A DNA stretch of 64,000 bases from Pontibacter mucosus. GTDB lineage: Bacteria; Bacteroidota; Bacteroidia; Cytophagales; Hymenobacteraceae. Each line of letters opens with the position of its first letter. Position 1 is the first letter of the stretch. Below, piece by piece: positions 33,522-42,747 of this stretch. Under the pieces are notes generated by a model. It had not been told where the DNA came from. It saw only the letters and a program-made list of their open reading frames with translations, and did not search any database. The position numbers were made by a program, and so were the translations under genes. The stretch is taken from NCBI RefSeq assembly GCF_003054055.1, contig NZ_QBKI01000002.1:310001-374000 (forward strand). Direction: 5' to 3'.

Positions 33522-33826
33522 GGGAGTGCTAAAGTTGAAAAATCTCTTAAATGGGGATGCAAAGATAGCAAAAACCGCTCAAAGGCCTATCGGGGCCATC
33601 TCTGTAAGGATACAGAAAGTATGATGCCAACGTGCATTTCGGCGGATAAAATTTTCAGGTTAGGCAATAAGGCTTAATTTTGACGTTTCTTAAATCCCGT
33701 GTTATACTTTGAAACAGCCGGGCAAAGGCTATTGTTGGCAGGAGGAGAGGGAATATTTTCACTTTTTTATACTTTTTCTGTCACAGCAGCCACCGCGCAT
33801 CACCAGAAATTGGCTTATAGCATTAT
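33522..33826. other. Control region between mscS-like and tex
   Basis: About 305 bp between divergent genes. TTTG at 33679-33682 and, 20 bp later, TATACTTTG (33703-33711) resemble a promoter for tex but miss the exact TAnnTTTG register by one base. A further TTTTATACTTTTT lies near 33765. No gene or RNA is evident. Confidence 0.45.
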
Positions 33827-36079
33827 ATGGAACCGAATTTAGAACATCTTTTAAAGATAGCCACCGAGCTGTCTGTTACCATTAAGCAGGTAGAGGCCAC
33901 GGCCGGCTTGCTCGACGAAGGCGCCACGGTGCCGTTTATCTCGCGTTACCGCAAAGAGGCCACCGGTTCCCTGGACGAGGTGCAGATTGCCGCCATCCGC
34001 GACAGGCTGGAGCAACTGCGCGAGCTGGACAAGCGCCGCGAAAGTATACTTAAATCCATCCGTGACCAGGAGAAGCTGACGCCTGAGTTGGAGGCCCAGA
34101 TTATGGCTGCCGAAACCATGGCCGCTCTGGAGGATATTTACCTGCCTTACAAGCCAAAGCGCCGCACCCGCGCTACCATCGCCCGCGAAAAGGGACTGGA
34201 GCCGCTGGCAGAGCGCCTGTTTGCCCAGGAGAACTTCGATGTAGAGGCCGAGGCCGCCAGCTTTATCTCGGAGGAGAAAGAGGTGAAGGATGTGAACGAG
34301 GCCCTGGCCGGCGCCCGCGACATCATGGCCGAGTGGATGAACGAGAACGCCGAGGCACGTGCCGCCATGCGCCAGCTGTTCGAGAAGCAGGGCGTGTTCA
34401 AGAGCCGTGTGATGATGGGTAAGGAAGAGGAAGGCCAGAAGTTCAAGGATTACTTTGAGTGGGAGGAGCCGATTGAGAAAGCGCCTTCGCACCGCATTTT
34501 GGCCATGCGCCGCGGCGAAACCGAAATGGTACTCATGCTAACCGCCCAGCCTGACGAGGAAGCCGCTTTGGCCAAACTCGAAAACATGTTTGTGAAGGGC
34601 AACAACGCTGCCTCAGAGCAGGTGCGTCTGGCTGCCAAGGATTGCTACAAGCGTTTGCTGAAGCTGAGCATGGAGACCGAGGTGCGCCTGAGCTCAAAGA
34701 AACGTGCCGACGAGGAAGCCATCCGCGTGTTTGCCGATAACCTGCGTCAGTTGCTGCTGTCTTCGCCGCTAGGCCAGAAAACAGTACTGGCCCTGGACCC
34801 GGGTTTCAGGACCGGTGTAAAGTCGGTGGTGCTGGACAAGCAGGGCAAGCTGCTGCACAACGAAACAATTTACCCGCATACCGGGCAGCACAAAGAGCAG
34901 GAGGCCGCCCAGGCCGTGCGCTACATGGTCACCCGTTTTGAGGTGGAGGCCATTGCCATTGGTAACGGTACGGCCAGCCGCGAAACCGAGGCCTTCGTGA
35001 AGAGCCTCAAATTGCCGGCTTCGGTGCTGGTGGTGATGGTGAACGAGAGCGGTGCCTCTATCTACTCTGCCTCTGAGGTTGCCCGCGAGGAGTTCCCGGA
35101 CCAGGACGTAACGGTGCGTGGCGCTGTTTCCATTGGCCGCCGCCTGATGGACCCGCTGGCAGAACTCGTAAAAATTGACCCAAAAAGTATAGGCGTGGGC
35201 CAGTACCAGCACGATGTAGACCAGTCGGCCCTGAAGCACTCGCTGGACGACGTAGTGATGAGCTGCGTGAACGCCGTGGGTGTGGAGGTGAACACGGCCA
35301 GCAAGCAATTGCTGACTTATGTATCTGGTCTTGGCCCGGCCCTGGCGCAGAACATCGTAGAGTTCCGTAACCAGAACGGTCCGTTCCGCACGCGCACCGA
35401 GCTGAAGAAAGTACCGCGCCTGGGCGAGAAAGCTTTTGAGCAGGCAGCAGGCTTCCTACGCATCCGCGACGCTGCTAACCCGCTGGACGCCTCTGCCGTG
35501 CATCCGGAAAGCTACCCGATTGTGGAGCAGATGGCTAAGGATTTGGGCGTAACGGTGCAGGATCTGATGAAGAGCGAGGAACTGCGCAAAAAAATCAACC
35601 TCAAAAATTACGTAACCGACACGGTTGGTCTGCCCACCCTGCAGGATATCATTAGCGAACTGGCCAAGCCGGGCCGCGACCCGCGCCAGACCTTCGAGGC
35701 GTTCAGCTTTACAGAGGGCGTGAACGAAATCAAAGACCTGCGTGCCGGCATGAAGCTGCCGGGCATCGTGACCAACGTAGCGGCCTTTGGTGCCTTCGTG
35801 GACATCGGCGTGCACCAGGACGGCCTGGTACACGTGAGCCATTTATCTGACCGCTTTGTGAGCAACCCGCACGAGGTGGTGAAGGTTGGGCAGAAGGTAG
35901 AGGTAACCGTGCTGGAAGTAGACGAGAACCGCAAGCGCATTTCCCTCAGCATGAAAGGCGACCCGGCTGCTCCAAAGCCTTCGGGCGGCGGTCGTGGCAA
36001 GGGCGGCAACAAGCGCGAGGAAGAACCGATGAACGACTTCCAGGCGAAACTGGCACAGCTGAAAGGCCGCTTTAAGTAA
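33827..36079 (+). CDS. tex: Tex-family RNA-binding transcription accessory protein
   Basis: The 750-residue protein has the whole Tex architecture: a helical N-terminal domain (ATVPFISRYRKEATGSLDEVQI), a YqgF/RNase-H-like domain beginning VLALDPGFRTGVKSVVLD, helix-hairpin-helix units (LTYVSGLGPALAQNIVEFR and LKKVPRLGEKAFEQAAGFLRI), and a C-terminal S1 domain (PGIVTNVAAFGAFVDIGVHQDGLVHVSHL). The tail is Gly/Lys-rich. Tex is a conserved cytoplasmic nucleic-acid-binding protein related to Spt6. The gene has its own terminator. Confidence 0.96.
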   Translation: MEPNLEHLLKIATELSVTIKQVEATAGLLDEGATVPFISRYRKEATGSLDEVQIAAIRDRLEQLRELDKRRESILKSIRDQEKLTPELEAQIMAAETMAALEDIYLPYKPKRRTRATIAREKGLEPLAERLFAQENFDVEAEAASFISEEKEVKDVNEALAGARDIMAEWMNENAEARAAMRQLFEKQGVFKSRVMMGKEEEGQKFKDYFEWEEPIEKAPSHRILAMRRGETEMVLMLTAQPDEEAALAKLENMFVKGNNAASEQVRLAAKDCYKRLLKLSMETEVRLSSKKRADEEAIRVFADNLRQLLLSSPLGQKTVLALDPGFRTGVKSVVLDKQGKLLHNETIYPHTGQHKEQEAAQAVRYMVTRFEVEAIAIGNGTASRETEAFVKSLKLPASVLVVMVNESGASIYSASEVAREEFPDQDVTVRGAVSIGRRLMDPLAELVKIDPKSIGVGQYQHDVDQSALKHSLDDVVMSCVNAVGVEVNTASKQLLTYVSGLGPALAQNIVEFRNQNGPFRTRTELKKVPRLGEKAFEQAAGFLRIRDAANPLDASAVHPESYPIVEQMAKDLGVTVQDLMKSEELRKKINLKNYVTDTVGLPTLQDIISELAKPGRDPRQTFEAFSFTEGVNEIKDLRAGMKLPGIVTNVAAFGAFVDIGVHQDGLVHVSHLSDRFVSNPHEVVKVGQKVEVTVLEVDENRKRISLSMKGDPAAPKPSGGGRGKGGNKREEEPMNDFQAKLAQLKGRFK

Positions 36080-36100
36080 GCTAAAGAAAGTATAAGGATA

Positions 36101-36135
36101 AAAAAGCCCCTGCTAAAGTATAGCAGGGGCTTTTT
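36101..36135 (+). terminator. Terminator after tex, with AAGTATA in the loop
   Basis: AAAAAGCCCCTGCTA / TAGCAGGGGCTTTTT forms a perfect 15-bp stem. The 5-nt loop plus the first stem bases spell AAAGTATAG, so the over-represented word straddles the loop. Confidence 0.88.
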
Positions 36136-36250
36136 GTATTTAAAAAATTGGGCTCTGTAAAGATGGGGCGGAAATATTATTATAGTATAAAGTATATATA
36201 TGATAACGTTTTTGGATATTTGCCACATCCAATCATTTTAAAACCTGTTT

Positions 36251-36889
36251 ATGAAAAACAAATTTTTACTTACCCTGCTGTTTGTTGTGGCCCTAGGCTA
36301 CACTTCCATGGCACAATCCGTTACAATTGGTCCTCGTGTAGGAGCTACTTTCGCTAAGGTGGCCATGTCAGAAGAGGAAGATGGTTTTTCCAACGATGAT
36401 ATCGACTCCAACGCAGGCTTGCAATTTGGCGCTGTGGCAAATTTCATGATCAATGACATGTTCTCCATCCAGCCAGAACTGCTTTACATACAGAAAGGCT
36501 TCAAGATTGGAGAAGATGAGTTCAGTGCCAAGCTCCGTTCGAACTATATTGAGGTTCCTGTTCTGGCAAAAGTATACTTTGGTACAGAGCAGCTGCGCGG
36601 CTTTGCGACTGGCGGACCCACTATAGGCTACTGGGCAAGCGGCAAAAACACCGCAAAATTCGGAGGCTCTGAAGCTAGTGAGGACTACGACTTTGATGAC
36701 TCAGATAACCGTTTGGAGTTGGGTGCCAGCTTCGGCATTGGTGCTGCCTATAAAGTGGGCCAGGGAGAACTGAACCTGGACGTGCGCTATGGCCTTGGCT
36801 TTTCCAGCCTTTATGAAGCTGAAGGAGACGAAGCAAAAACAAGAAACCGCGTGCTTGGCGTTTCCCTGGCTTACCTGTTCAGCCTGTAA
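36251..36889 (+). CDS. Outer-membrane beta-barrel protein, PorT-like
   Basis: The 212-residue protein has a signal peptide (MKNKFLLTLLFVVALGYTSMAQ). Barrel strands follow: VTIGPRVGATFAKVAM, LQFGAVANFMINDMFSIQPELLYIQKGFK, YIEVPVLAKVYFG and LNLDVRYGLGFSSLYE, ending LGVSLAYLFSL with terminal aromatic/Leu. The pattern (QPELLY.QKG, IEVP.L.K) is the OMP_b-brl_2 family that also fits the 8859 gene. Function is unknown; it is often one of many paralogues in this phylum. Confidence 0.87.
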   Translation: MKNKFLLTLLFVVALGYTSMAQSVTIGPRVGATFAKVAMSEEEDGFSNDDIDSNAGLQFGAVANFMINDMFSIQPELLYIQKGFKIGEDEFSAKLRSNYIEVPVLAKVYFGTEQLRGFATGGPTIGYWASGKNTAKFGGSEASEDYDFDDSDNRLELGASFGIGAAYKVGQGELNLDVRYGLGFSSLYEAEGDEAKTRNRVLGVSLAYLFSL

Positions 36890-36910
36890 CAGCATCTGAT
36901 TTTATACTTT

Positions 36911-36948
36911 AAGGCGGCTCCTGCACCAGCGGGAGGCGCCTTTTTTAT
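36911..36948 (+). terminator. Terminator after the 36251 barrel gene
   Basis: AAGGCGGCTCC / GGAGGCGCCTT stem with one mismatch and a loop of about 9-10 nt is followed by TTTTTTATT. Confidence 0.8.
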
Positions 36949-37108
36949 TGCACCGGAAAGTAAAAAGCATTTGCCACTTTACGTACTAGCTGGTGCAGTT
37001 TGGAAGTGGCTTTAAGGCTGAGTCTTTCTCTTGAATAACTTATAGCTTGTTGATGCACAGTGTATAACATAATTCGGATGTGTTTTTATATATAGAAATT
37101 GAATTATA

Positions 37109-37139
37109 TTTCGGAATTTATATATAACCATTACTTTTG
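37109..37139 (+). promoter_or_regulatory. Promoter of the 37174 barrel gene
   Basis: TTTC (37109-37112), a 19-bp spacer and TACTTTTG (37132-37139) fit the Bacteroidota consensus with one mismatch in the -33 box. The leader would be about 28 nt. The surrounding region is very AT-rich (TATATATA runs). Confidence 0.55.
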
Positions 37140-37173
37140 CACTGTATATTTTTAACAATTTAACTTTTAGTCT

Positions 37174-37722
37174 ATGAAGACATTTTTACTAGCATTAGTA
37201 GCAGTTGTTATGACTGCGGGAACAGCCTTTGCACAGCAAGAACCTGGAAAGCTGAAACTGGGCGCCGGACTGGCTTACGGAACAGAAGCTGGCTTAGATG
37301 AGGATGGCGGAAAAGGGGGCTTGGGCATTTATGTTGGCGGTGAGTACTTCTTCACGGAGAAAATCAGCGCTGCTCCAAGTTTTACTTATTTCTTTAAGTC
37401 AAAGGCTGACTTTTACGGTGCAGAAATATCAGGTCAGGCCAGCACCTTAGACATCGACGGCCGGTATTACTTTGCAAGCACTGAGACGGTATCGTTTTAT
37501 GGCATGGCAGGTCTGTCGGTGGCGTTTGCCAAGGTAGAATTTGATGGTGAAGATAGCTGGGGAGCCTCAGACTCGGCTTCAGACAACAAGGCAGGTGTTA
37601 ACGTTGGGGCAGGATTGGTTTATCCACTCACCGAAACGTTGGACCTCAATGCCCAAATCAAGTATAACACGCCACTGGAGCAGCTTGCCATTCAGATTGG
37701 CATTGCCTTCCCAATTAACTAA
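37174..37722 (+). CDS. Small outer-membrane beta-barrel protein
   Basis: The 182-residue protein has a signal peptide (MKTFLLALVAVVMTAGTAFAQ) and eight or so amphipathic strands, for example GKLKLGAGLAYGTE, LGIYVGGEYFFTEKISAAPSFTYFF, STLDIDGRYYFA, VSFYGMAGLSVAFAKVEF, VNVGAGLVYPLTETLDLNAQIKYN and LAIQIGIAFPIN. The size matches eight-stranded OmpW/OmpA-like barrels. No specific substrate is inferred. A terminator-like hairpin lies about 20-60 bp downstream (GCCTC...GAGGC followed by GTTTTAT). Confidence 0.85.
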   Translation: MKTFLLALVAVVMTAGTAFAQQEPGKLKLGAGLAYGTEAGLDEDGGKGGLGIYVGGEYFFTEKISAAPSFTYFFKSKADFYGAEISGQASTLDIDGRYYFASTETVSFYGMAGLSVAFAKVEFDGEDSWGASDSASDNKAGVNVGAGLVYPLTETLDLNAQIKYNTPLEQLAIQIGIAFPIN

Positions 37723-37845
37723 ACAACAAGTATACAGCAGCTATACTTTATAAAAAACGCCTCTGGGGTACTTGCTCTGGAGGCGTTTTATATTAGTCGG
37801 TTACGTGTCTTGTCTTAACCTGTAGTACTTCTGGTAATAAAGCCG

Positions 37846-38265
37846 CTAAGATACCTCATCCTTAAACCACTCCAGCGCGTCTTCCTCTTTCTCAAAGAAT
37901 TGCATTTCAAAAGGGATGATGTCTCTGGCTTTGTCCATCATGTTCTCCAGGATGAGTCGGCTAAAAGTATCGGCAGGTTCTAAAAAGGCCATTTTGCGGA
38001 GAGATGATTCGGTGGCAAGGCGGGGAGCAATCACCTCATTGGCCCAAATCTGGTCCTCTATCGAGATAATGCCACTTTTCTGGTTATCTACCAGCCAATA
38101 AAGCAGGCGCTGGTTAATGGCAGTTTCCGTTGCCAGTTGCAGACCCTTTCGATACGTCTCGGAAGACACTGTGCCTTCTGCCTGTAGTACGATTAGATGA
38201 TGCTCCGCCTCAGTATAAATATAGAAAGAAGGGGTGTTGAGCAGAACTATTTTAGGCAAAGGCAT
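37846..38265 (-). CDS. STAS/SpoIIAA-like protein of unknown function
   Basis: The 139-residue protein starts MPLPKIVLLNTPSFYIYT; a longer frame would run into the next gene and has no better start. The pattern of a beta strand (FYIYTEAEHHLIVLQAEGTV), a helix after SSETYRKGLQLATETA, the strand LLYWLVDNQKSGIIS, and a C-terminal FEKEEDALEWFKDEV resembles the SpoIIAA-like/STAS-type small proteins common in Hymenobacteraceae. A protein of similar pattern lies at 63472-63906. The function is unknown. Confidence 0.7.
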   Translation of the reverse strand: MPLPKIVLLNTPSFYIYTEAEHHLIVLQAEGTVSSETYRKGLQLATETAINQRLLYWLVDNQKSGIISIEDQIWANEVIAPRLATESSLRKMAFLEPADTFSRLILENMMDKARDIIPFEMQFFEKEEDALEWFKDEVS

Positions 38266-38335
38266 AGGTGCATGGGCAGTGGTAAGGATTAGTTGTTTAA
38301 GTAGTACGAAATCTGGGAAAAATAGTATACAGGTT

Positions 38336-39745
38336 TCAGCGAGCAACTTGTTCTTGTGCTTCGTCCAGCTTTGGCTCCTTCAGTTTTACCAGTAATTGGC
38401 CTGAAAACAACCCGCCTATACTTCCGGCCAGTCCGTAGAGCATGGGGCTTACGGCTGTGCTAAAGTATAAAGCCAGCAGCCATACGCCCATTCCGGCCAG
38501 CATAGAGAAAATGGCCGCTGCAGCGGTGGTTTTGCGCCAGAACATGCCCGCCACCAGCGGCACAAACAAGCTCACCAAGCTCAAAGCCGACGATTCGCTC
38601 ACCAGTTCATGGATATTGCTGCGCATCAGCGCCATGCCCAGCGACACGGCTGCCACCAGCAACACGCTCAGCCTGGAAAGCAGCAGCAATCCCTTGTCGT
38701 TGATGTTGGGGAGGAGAGGCCGCAGCATGTTTTCGCTCAGCACGGCGGCCGGGGCAAGTATGGCGCCGCTGGCCGTGCTGATGATAGCCGACAGCAGGGC
38801 CCCGAAAAACAGTACCTGCACCGCCAGCGAGGAGGATCCCATTACCAGGCCGGGTACCAGCAGTTGTGCATCCTGTTGCAGCAGGTCCGGATGGAGCTCT
38901 TTGGCGTAAAGCGCCAGCACAAGGGGCATAAAGGCCACCGTCAGGTATAAAAAGCCGGCTGCGATGGAGGAGGCCACCGCCACCCGCTCCGACCGCGCCG
39001 ACATCACCCGCTGAAACACATCCTGCTGCGGAATGGAGCCCAGCCCAATCGTGATCCAGAGGGCAAAATAGTTGAGCCAGCTGATGCTGTCGCGCTCCTG
39101 CGGCACAAACCGGAAAAAGTCTTCGGGCAGCGAGGCGGTTACCTGCTGTAGCGGCACCTCCTGCATCAACTCCCACGAAATAAACATCAACCCGACGATG
39201 ATCATCACCGTCTGCACAAAATCCGTGACCGACACGGACCACATGCCGCCCATAAAAGTATAGCCCACCACCAGCATACTTCCCAGCACAACACCAGAGG
39301 CTGTGGAGATGCCGAACACCTGGTTCATGATGATGCCCAGCGCCACCATTTGCGCCGCAATCCACCCGAAATAGGAAACGATCATGAAAAAGCCGGCGAT
39401 TTGCTCGGTCAGGCGGTTGTAACGCACCCGGTAGTAGTCGCCCATGGTGAGCAGGTTCATGCGGTAGAGGCGTTTGGCAAAGAACAAGCCCACCAGCACC
39501 AGGCAGAGCGCAGCGCCAAACGGGTCCTCAATCACCCCCAGCAGCCCGTGCTGCGCAAACTCAGAGGAGGCTCCCAGCATGGTTTCGGAGCCGAACCAGG
39601 TGGCAAATACCACCGCGGTGGAAATGTAGAAGGGCAGCTGCCTGCCCGCCAGCAGAAAGTCTGTGGTGTTTTTAACGCGTCTGGAGGCCCAGAATCCTAC
39701 CCCCACGTTAAAGAGCAGGTAAAGCAGCACAAGAAGTAGAAGCAT
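38336..39745 (-). CDS. Sodium:solute symporter (SSS/PutP family)
   Basis: The 469-residue transporter has about thirteen membrane helices and SSS hallmarks: YLLFNVGVGFWASRRVKNTTDFLLAGRQLP, TWFGSETMLGASSEF, MGDYYRVRYNRLTEQIAGF, and GLGSIPQQDVFQRVMSARSERVA. The substrate is a small organic solute (proline, pantothenate, sialic acid or similar), not decidable here. It ends 71 bp upstream of the STAS-like gene's start on the same strand, so the two may share a transcript. Confidence 0.9.
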   Translation of the reverse strand: MLLLLVLLYLLFNVGVGFWASRRVKNTTDFLLAGRQLPFYISTAVVFATWFGSETMLGASSEFAQHGLLGVIEDPFGAALCLVLVGLFFAKRLYRMNLLTMGDYYRVRYNRLTEQIAGFFMIVSYFGWIAAQMVALGIIMNQVFGISTASGVVLGSMLVVGYTFMGGMWSVSVTDFVQTVMIIVGLMFISWELMQEVPLQQVTASLPEDFFRFVPQERDSISWLNYFALWITIGLGSIPQQDVFQRVMSARSERVAVASSIAAGFLYLTVAFMPLVLALYAKELHPDLLQQDAQLLVPGLVMGSSSLAVQVLFFGALLSAIISTASGAILAPAAVLSENMLRPLLPNINDKGLLLLSRLSVLLVAAVSLGMALMRSNIHELVSESSALSLVSLFVPLVAGMFWRKTTAAAAIFSMLAGMGVWLLALYFSTAVSPMLYGLAGSIGGLFSGQLLVKLKEPKLDEAQEQVAR

Positions 39746-39921
39746 GGCTAAAGGTTAGAAAAGCGAAAATAAGCGATCCGGAAAAATGATAAAAGAGGAG
39801 GCTGCCGGCGAATGGTACAAAAGTGGATGGGTGCTGCATTTTTGGCAGCATACTTGCTATTATACTAGCCGTGCCGGAACCTGCGTTCTCAGGTATAGCC
39901 GCTTCATACCAAAGATTTACC

Positions 39922-40818
39922 ATGCCATACTTCAAAAAAATAGCTGTAGTGCTTAGCCTTGTACTTGCCCCGGTGCTGGTGCAGGAAGCTGCAGCCGCAG
40001 CAGTGCCTCCTGCCGCTGTGGCTGTTCAATCCGATACCCGCGACATTGTGCAGGAGATCATTAACGTGGTGGGCCTGAAGCCCCGCTTCGAGCTGCGTGC
40101 CGCCGATATAGACAATGCTGCCGCTGTCATCTACAACGGCAAGCGGTACATCCTCTACAGCGAGCGCTTCCTGGATGCCATCAACAATGCCGTGCACACC
40201 GACTGGGCCGGCGTAAGTATACTGGCCCATGAGATAGGCCACCACCTGAACGGCCATACCCTGAGCCGCAGCGGCAGCAACCCCGCCGACGAACTGGAGG
40301 CCGATGAGTTCTCGGGTTTTGTGCTGCGGAAAATGGGAGCAAGCCTGGCCGAGGCACAGGCCGCCATTAATTTGCTTTCAGAGGAGGAAACCTCGCGATC
40401 GCACCCGGGCCGCAGTTACCGCCTGGCCGCTATCAGCAAAGGGTGGCGCAGCGCCGACGAGCAGCTGCTGGCCAGCGCCAGCAACCCCAAACCCGATAGC
40501 CGAGCCATAGAGCCAGCTCCACGGCAGCCGCGTGTAGCTCAGCAGCAGCCCACCGCTCAGTCGGCCTCGCTCAGCAGCCGCATGGTGCTCTCCAAGGTGG
40601 TGTTCAGCCAGGCCCCCCGCGAGCAGTTTTACCTCACCACGCGCCTCCAGCTGGTGCACCTGACCAAAGACGGCCCCCGGGTAATAGGGAAGCTGGTGAA
40701 AACCGGAGACGCGCGTTACCCTTATTACTTTAAAAGCGAGTACCTGAGAACTGTTTTCATTACCGAAAGGGGCGAACTGGTGAACAAACAAGGGCAGCGG
40801 GTAGGGCACCTGGCATAA
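39922..40818 (+). CDS. Secreted zinc metalloprotease with HEIGHH motif (M48-like)
   Basis: The 298-residue protein starts MPYFKKIAVVLSLVLAPVLVQEAAAA, a standard signal peptide; the longer frame lacks one. The zinc site HEIGHHLNGH lies near residue 115, and the third ligand is in ELEADEFSGFVLRKMGAS, the M48-type EXXXD arrangement. The N-terminal part LKPRFELRAADIDNAAAVIYNGKRYILYS precedes it. A Pro/Gln-rich linker follows, then a beta C-terminal domain (YLTTRLQLVHLTKDGPRVIGKLV). A role in periplasmic quality control is plausible but unproven. Confidence 0.85.
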   Translation: MPYFKKIAVVLSLVLAPVLVQEAAAAAVPPAAVAVQSDTRDIVQEIINVVGLKPRFELRAADIDNAAAVIYNGKRYILYSERFLDAINNAVHTDWAGVSILAHEIGHHLNGHTLSRSGSNPADELEADEFSGFVLRKMGASLAEAQAAINLLSEEETSRSHPGRSYRLAAISKGWRSADEQLLASASNPKPDSRAIEPAPRQPRVAQQQPTAQSASLSSRMVLSKVVFSQAPREQFYLTTRLQLVHLTKDGPRVIGKLVKTGDARYPYYFKSEYLRTVFITERGELVNKQGQRVGHLA

Positions 40819-40841
40819 GGTACAGCACAAAAGCCGCAGGG

Positions 40842-40878
40842 AAGGCCACATCGCAGGAAAGCGGGGTGGCCTTTTTTA
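40842..40878 (+). terminator. Terminator after the HEIGHH protease
   Basis: AAGGCCAC / GTGGCCTT stem with a 16-nt loop, followed by TTTTATACTTT. Confidence 0.75.
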
Positions 40879-40927
40879 TACTTTGGAAATTAATATATTG
40901 CAGCAAAAAGTATAAAATCTCTAAACT

Positions 40928-41644
40928 ATGAAAATCCTGAAACTGCCGCTATACCTTTCCCTGCTTATGCTGGTGTGTGCGTTCACTTCCTGCAACTTAA
41001 ACTGCCTTCGGGGCGAGGGCGATGTGGAAAGCCGCACCCTGGAACTCGAGCGCCTCAGCGGTGTTGACGTTAGCGGCGGCACTAAAGTATACATCTCCAG
41101 GGGAGAGCGGCAGCAGGTGGAGGTAAGAGGACAGGCGAACATCCTGAACGAGCTTGAAACCGACATAAACGGCGACGGCACCTGGGAGATAGGCTTTAAG
41201 CAATGCCTGAGCAACCATGAAACCGTGGAAGTATACATTACGGTGCCGGAGCTGCACACAGCGCGGGTAAGTGGTTCCGGTGCTGTGGAGTTGCAGGATG
41301 TGTTCGAGAGCCGGGAATTTAAAGCCGGTGTGTCGGGTTCTGGTAAAGTGCTGCTGCGTCTGGCTGCCGAGAAAGTAAGCGCGCGTATCAGCGGCTCTGG
41401 CACAATTCGTGCGGCAGGTGTGGCCGACGTGCAGGACATCTCCATCTCGGGCTCGGGTAAGTATAACGCCTATGACCTGAACAGTCGCAGGGCGCAGGTG
41501 GATATTTCCGGTTCCGGCAGGGCAGAGGTAGCGGCAGAAGAGGAGCTGAAGGTGGATGTGAGCGGCAGTGGCCAGGTATACTACGCCGGCAACCCAAGCG
41601 TTTCTTCGGATGTGTCGGGCTCCGGAAAAGTAATGAAAAGGTAA
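40928..41644 (+). CDS. GIN-domain (DUF2807) lipoprotein
   Basis: The 238-residue protein has a lipoprotein signal (LPLYLSLLMLVCAFTSC). The mature protein is a right-handed beta-helix-like repeat array with a turn motif VSGSG about every 20-25 residues (ARVSGSGAVEL, AGVSGSGKVLL, ARISGSGTIRA, ISISGSGKYNA, VDISGSGRAEV, VDVSGSGQVYY, SDVSGSGKVMK). This is the Bacteroidota head GIN / DUF2807 family. Its role at the cell surface is unknown. The LEA-like lipoprotein gene follows after 8 bp. Confidence 0.92.
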   Translation: MKILKLPLYLSLLMLVCAFTSCNLNCLRGEGDVESRTLELERLSGVDVSGGTKVYISRGERQQVEVRGQANILNELETDINGDGTWEIGFKQCLSNHETVEVYITVPELHTARVSGSGAVELQDVFESREFKAGVSGSGKVLLRLAAEKVSARISGSGTIRAAGVADVQDISISGSGKYNAYDLNSRRAQVDISGSGRAEVAAEEELKVDVSGSGQVYYAGNPSVSSDVSGSGKVMKR

Positions 41645-41652
41645 TTTTAGGA

Positions 41653-42240
41653 ATGAGAATGAAGAAGATAAGTAACTACGCGCTCTTGCTGATGCTGTTG
41701 GTTTTTGGCTTTGCGTGTAAAACAAAGAACGATGTAGAGGCCTTTAAGGAGGCAAAGTATGATTTGCAAAGTATAGATCAGATGGAGGTGAACGGCGTTG
41801 ATTTGCTTAAGAAGAAGCGCCCGCAGGATTTCTCCTTCAACGATGCCGCCACACTATACACGGCCTTCTCCCAGAACGCACTCAACGCGGTGTCCACCAT
41901 CGGGCTGAACGTGGAGCTGCCCGAGGGGAGCCAGGAGCGCACCATGACGGTAACGCAACTCAAATGGCAACTGCTGGTGGACGACAAGCATACGCTGGAT
42001 GGGTTGGTAAGCGAACCGGTAGAACTTAAAAACGGGCTGAACACCATCACCATCAGCTCGCCGTTAACTTTTGCCACGGACGGCGGCAACCAGCCAGACC
42101 TGAACAACCTGCTCCGCCTGGCCACGCTCCTCAACAAGGACAGCGCCGACCGGCCCAAGATAACCCTGCAGATAAAACCCACGATCCAGACCTCGGTCGG
42201 GCCCTTCGAGCTGCCTGCCTTCATCAAGATAAAAGGATAG
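41653..42240 (+). CDS. LEA14-like (LEA type 2) lipoprotein
   Basis: The 195-residue protein has a lipoprotein signal (ISNYALLLMLLVFGFAC) and a single beta-sandwich resembling LEA type 2/Water-stress domains: MEVNGVDLLKKKRPQDFSF, LNAVSTIGLNVELPEGS, TQLKWQLLVDDKHTLDGLVSEPVELKNGLNTITISSPLTF, KITLQIKPTIQTSVGPFELPAFIKIKG. It is cotranscribed with the GIN lipoprotein gene (8-bp gap, AGGA before ATG). A periplasmic or surface stabilising role is possible; no enzyme motif is seen. Confidence 0.8.
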   Translation: MRMKKISNYALLLMLLVFGFACKTKNDVEAFKEAKYDLQSIDQMEVNGVDLLKKKRPQDFSFNDAATLYTAFSQNALNAVSTIGLNVELPEGSQERTMTVTQLKWQLLVDDKHTLDGLVSEPVELKNGLNTITISSPLTFATDGGNQPDLNNLLRLATLLNKDSADRPKITLQIKPTIQTSVGPFELPAFIKIKG

Positions 42241-42243
42241 TAT

Positions 42244-42270
42244 AAAGACCAGGTTTGCCGCCTGGTCTTT
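42244..42270 (+). terminator. Terminator after the GIN/LEA operon
   Basis: AAAGACCAGG / CCTGGTCTTT perfect 10-bp stem with a 7-nt loop, 4 bp after the stop. Confidence 0.8.
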
Positions 42271-42405
42271 GTGTTTCCGGAAGTTTATTTAAAATTTTAT
42301 GATGGGTTTGTAACTTTTAAGGGAATGCAATCGTAGTGGCACGATTTTTAAACACCTTCTGTTGGAGTACTGAAGCAAATATCCAATTTTCAACCAACGA
42401 AGAAG

Positions 42406-42624
42406 ATGACCTACAACGATTTAAAAACGGAAGAACTGTTTGTAGAAGCAAGTGCCATCAAATTTTACATGCGCCACTCAGGTTGGGTAAATCCGGGTGA
42501 GATTATAGGAAGCCGCAGTACCGTTACAGTCCAGGAAACCTATTCCTCCGATTCACATCACGATACTAGCAGCAATCAACCGCTCCGCCAGCGCAACTGG
42601 ATTGAGTGGGTAAGGTCTCTGTAA
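42406..42624 (+). CDS. Small hypothetical protein
   Basis: A 72-residue frame starts MTYNDLKTEELFVEASAIKFYMRHSGWVNPGEI behind GAAGAAG, a plausible ribosome site. It ends IEWVRSL. It has no signal peptide, no membrane segment and no recognised domain. It lies alone between a terminator and a repeat island. The natural-looking composition and good start argue that it is real, but no family supports this. Confidence 0.5.
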   Translation: MTYNDLKTEELFVEASAIKFYMRHSGWVNPGEIIGSRSTVTVQETYSSDSHHDTSSNQPLRQRNWIEWVRSL

Positions 42625-42747
42625 GCTATAAGTTATTGCCAAAGGTAGCAGCCTCTGCTGTGCCGGTTTTCCGGTGTAGCAGAGGCTGTTTTATTTATAC
42701 TTCTATTTATGACTTCTATACTTGCTGCATGGCAGTGAATCTTCTCC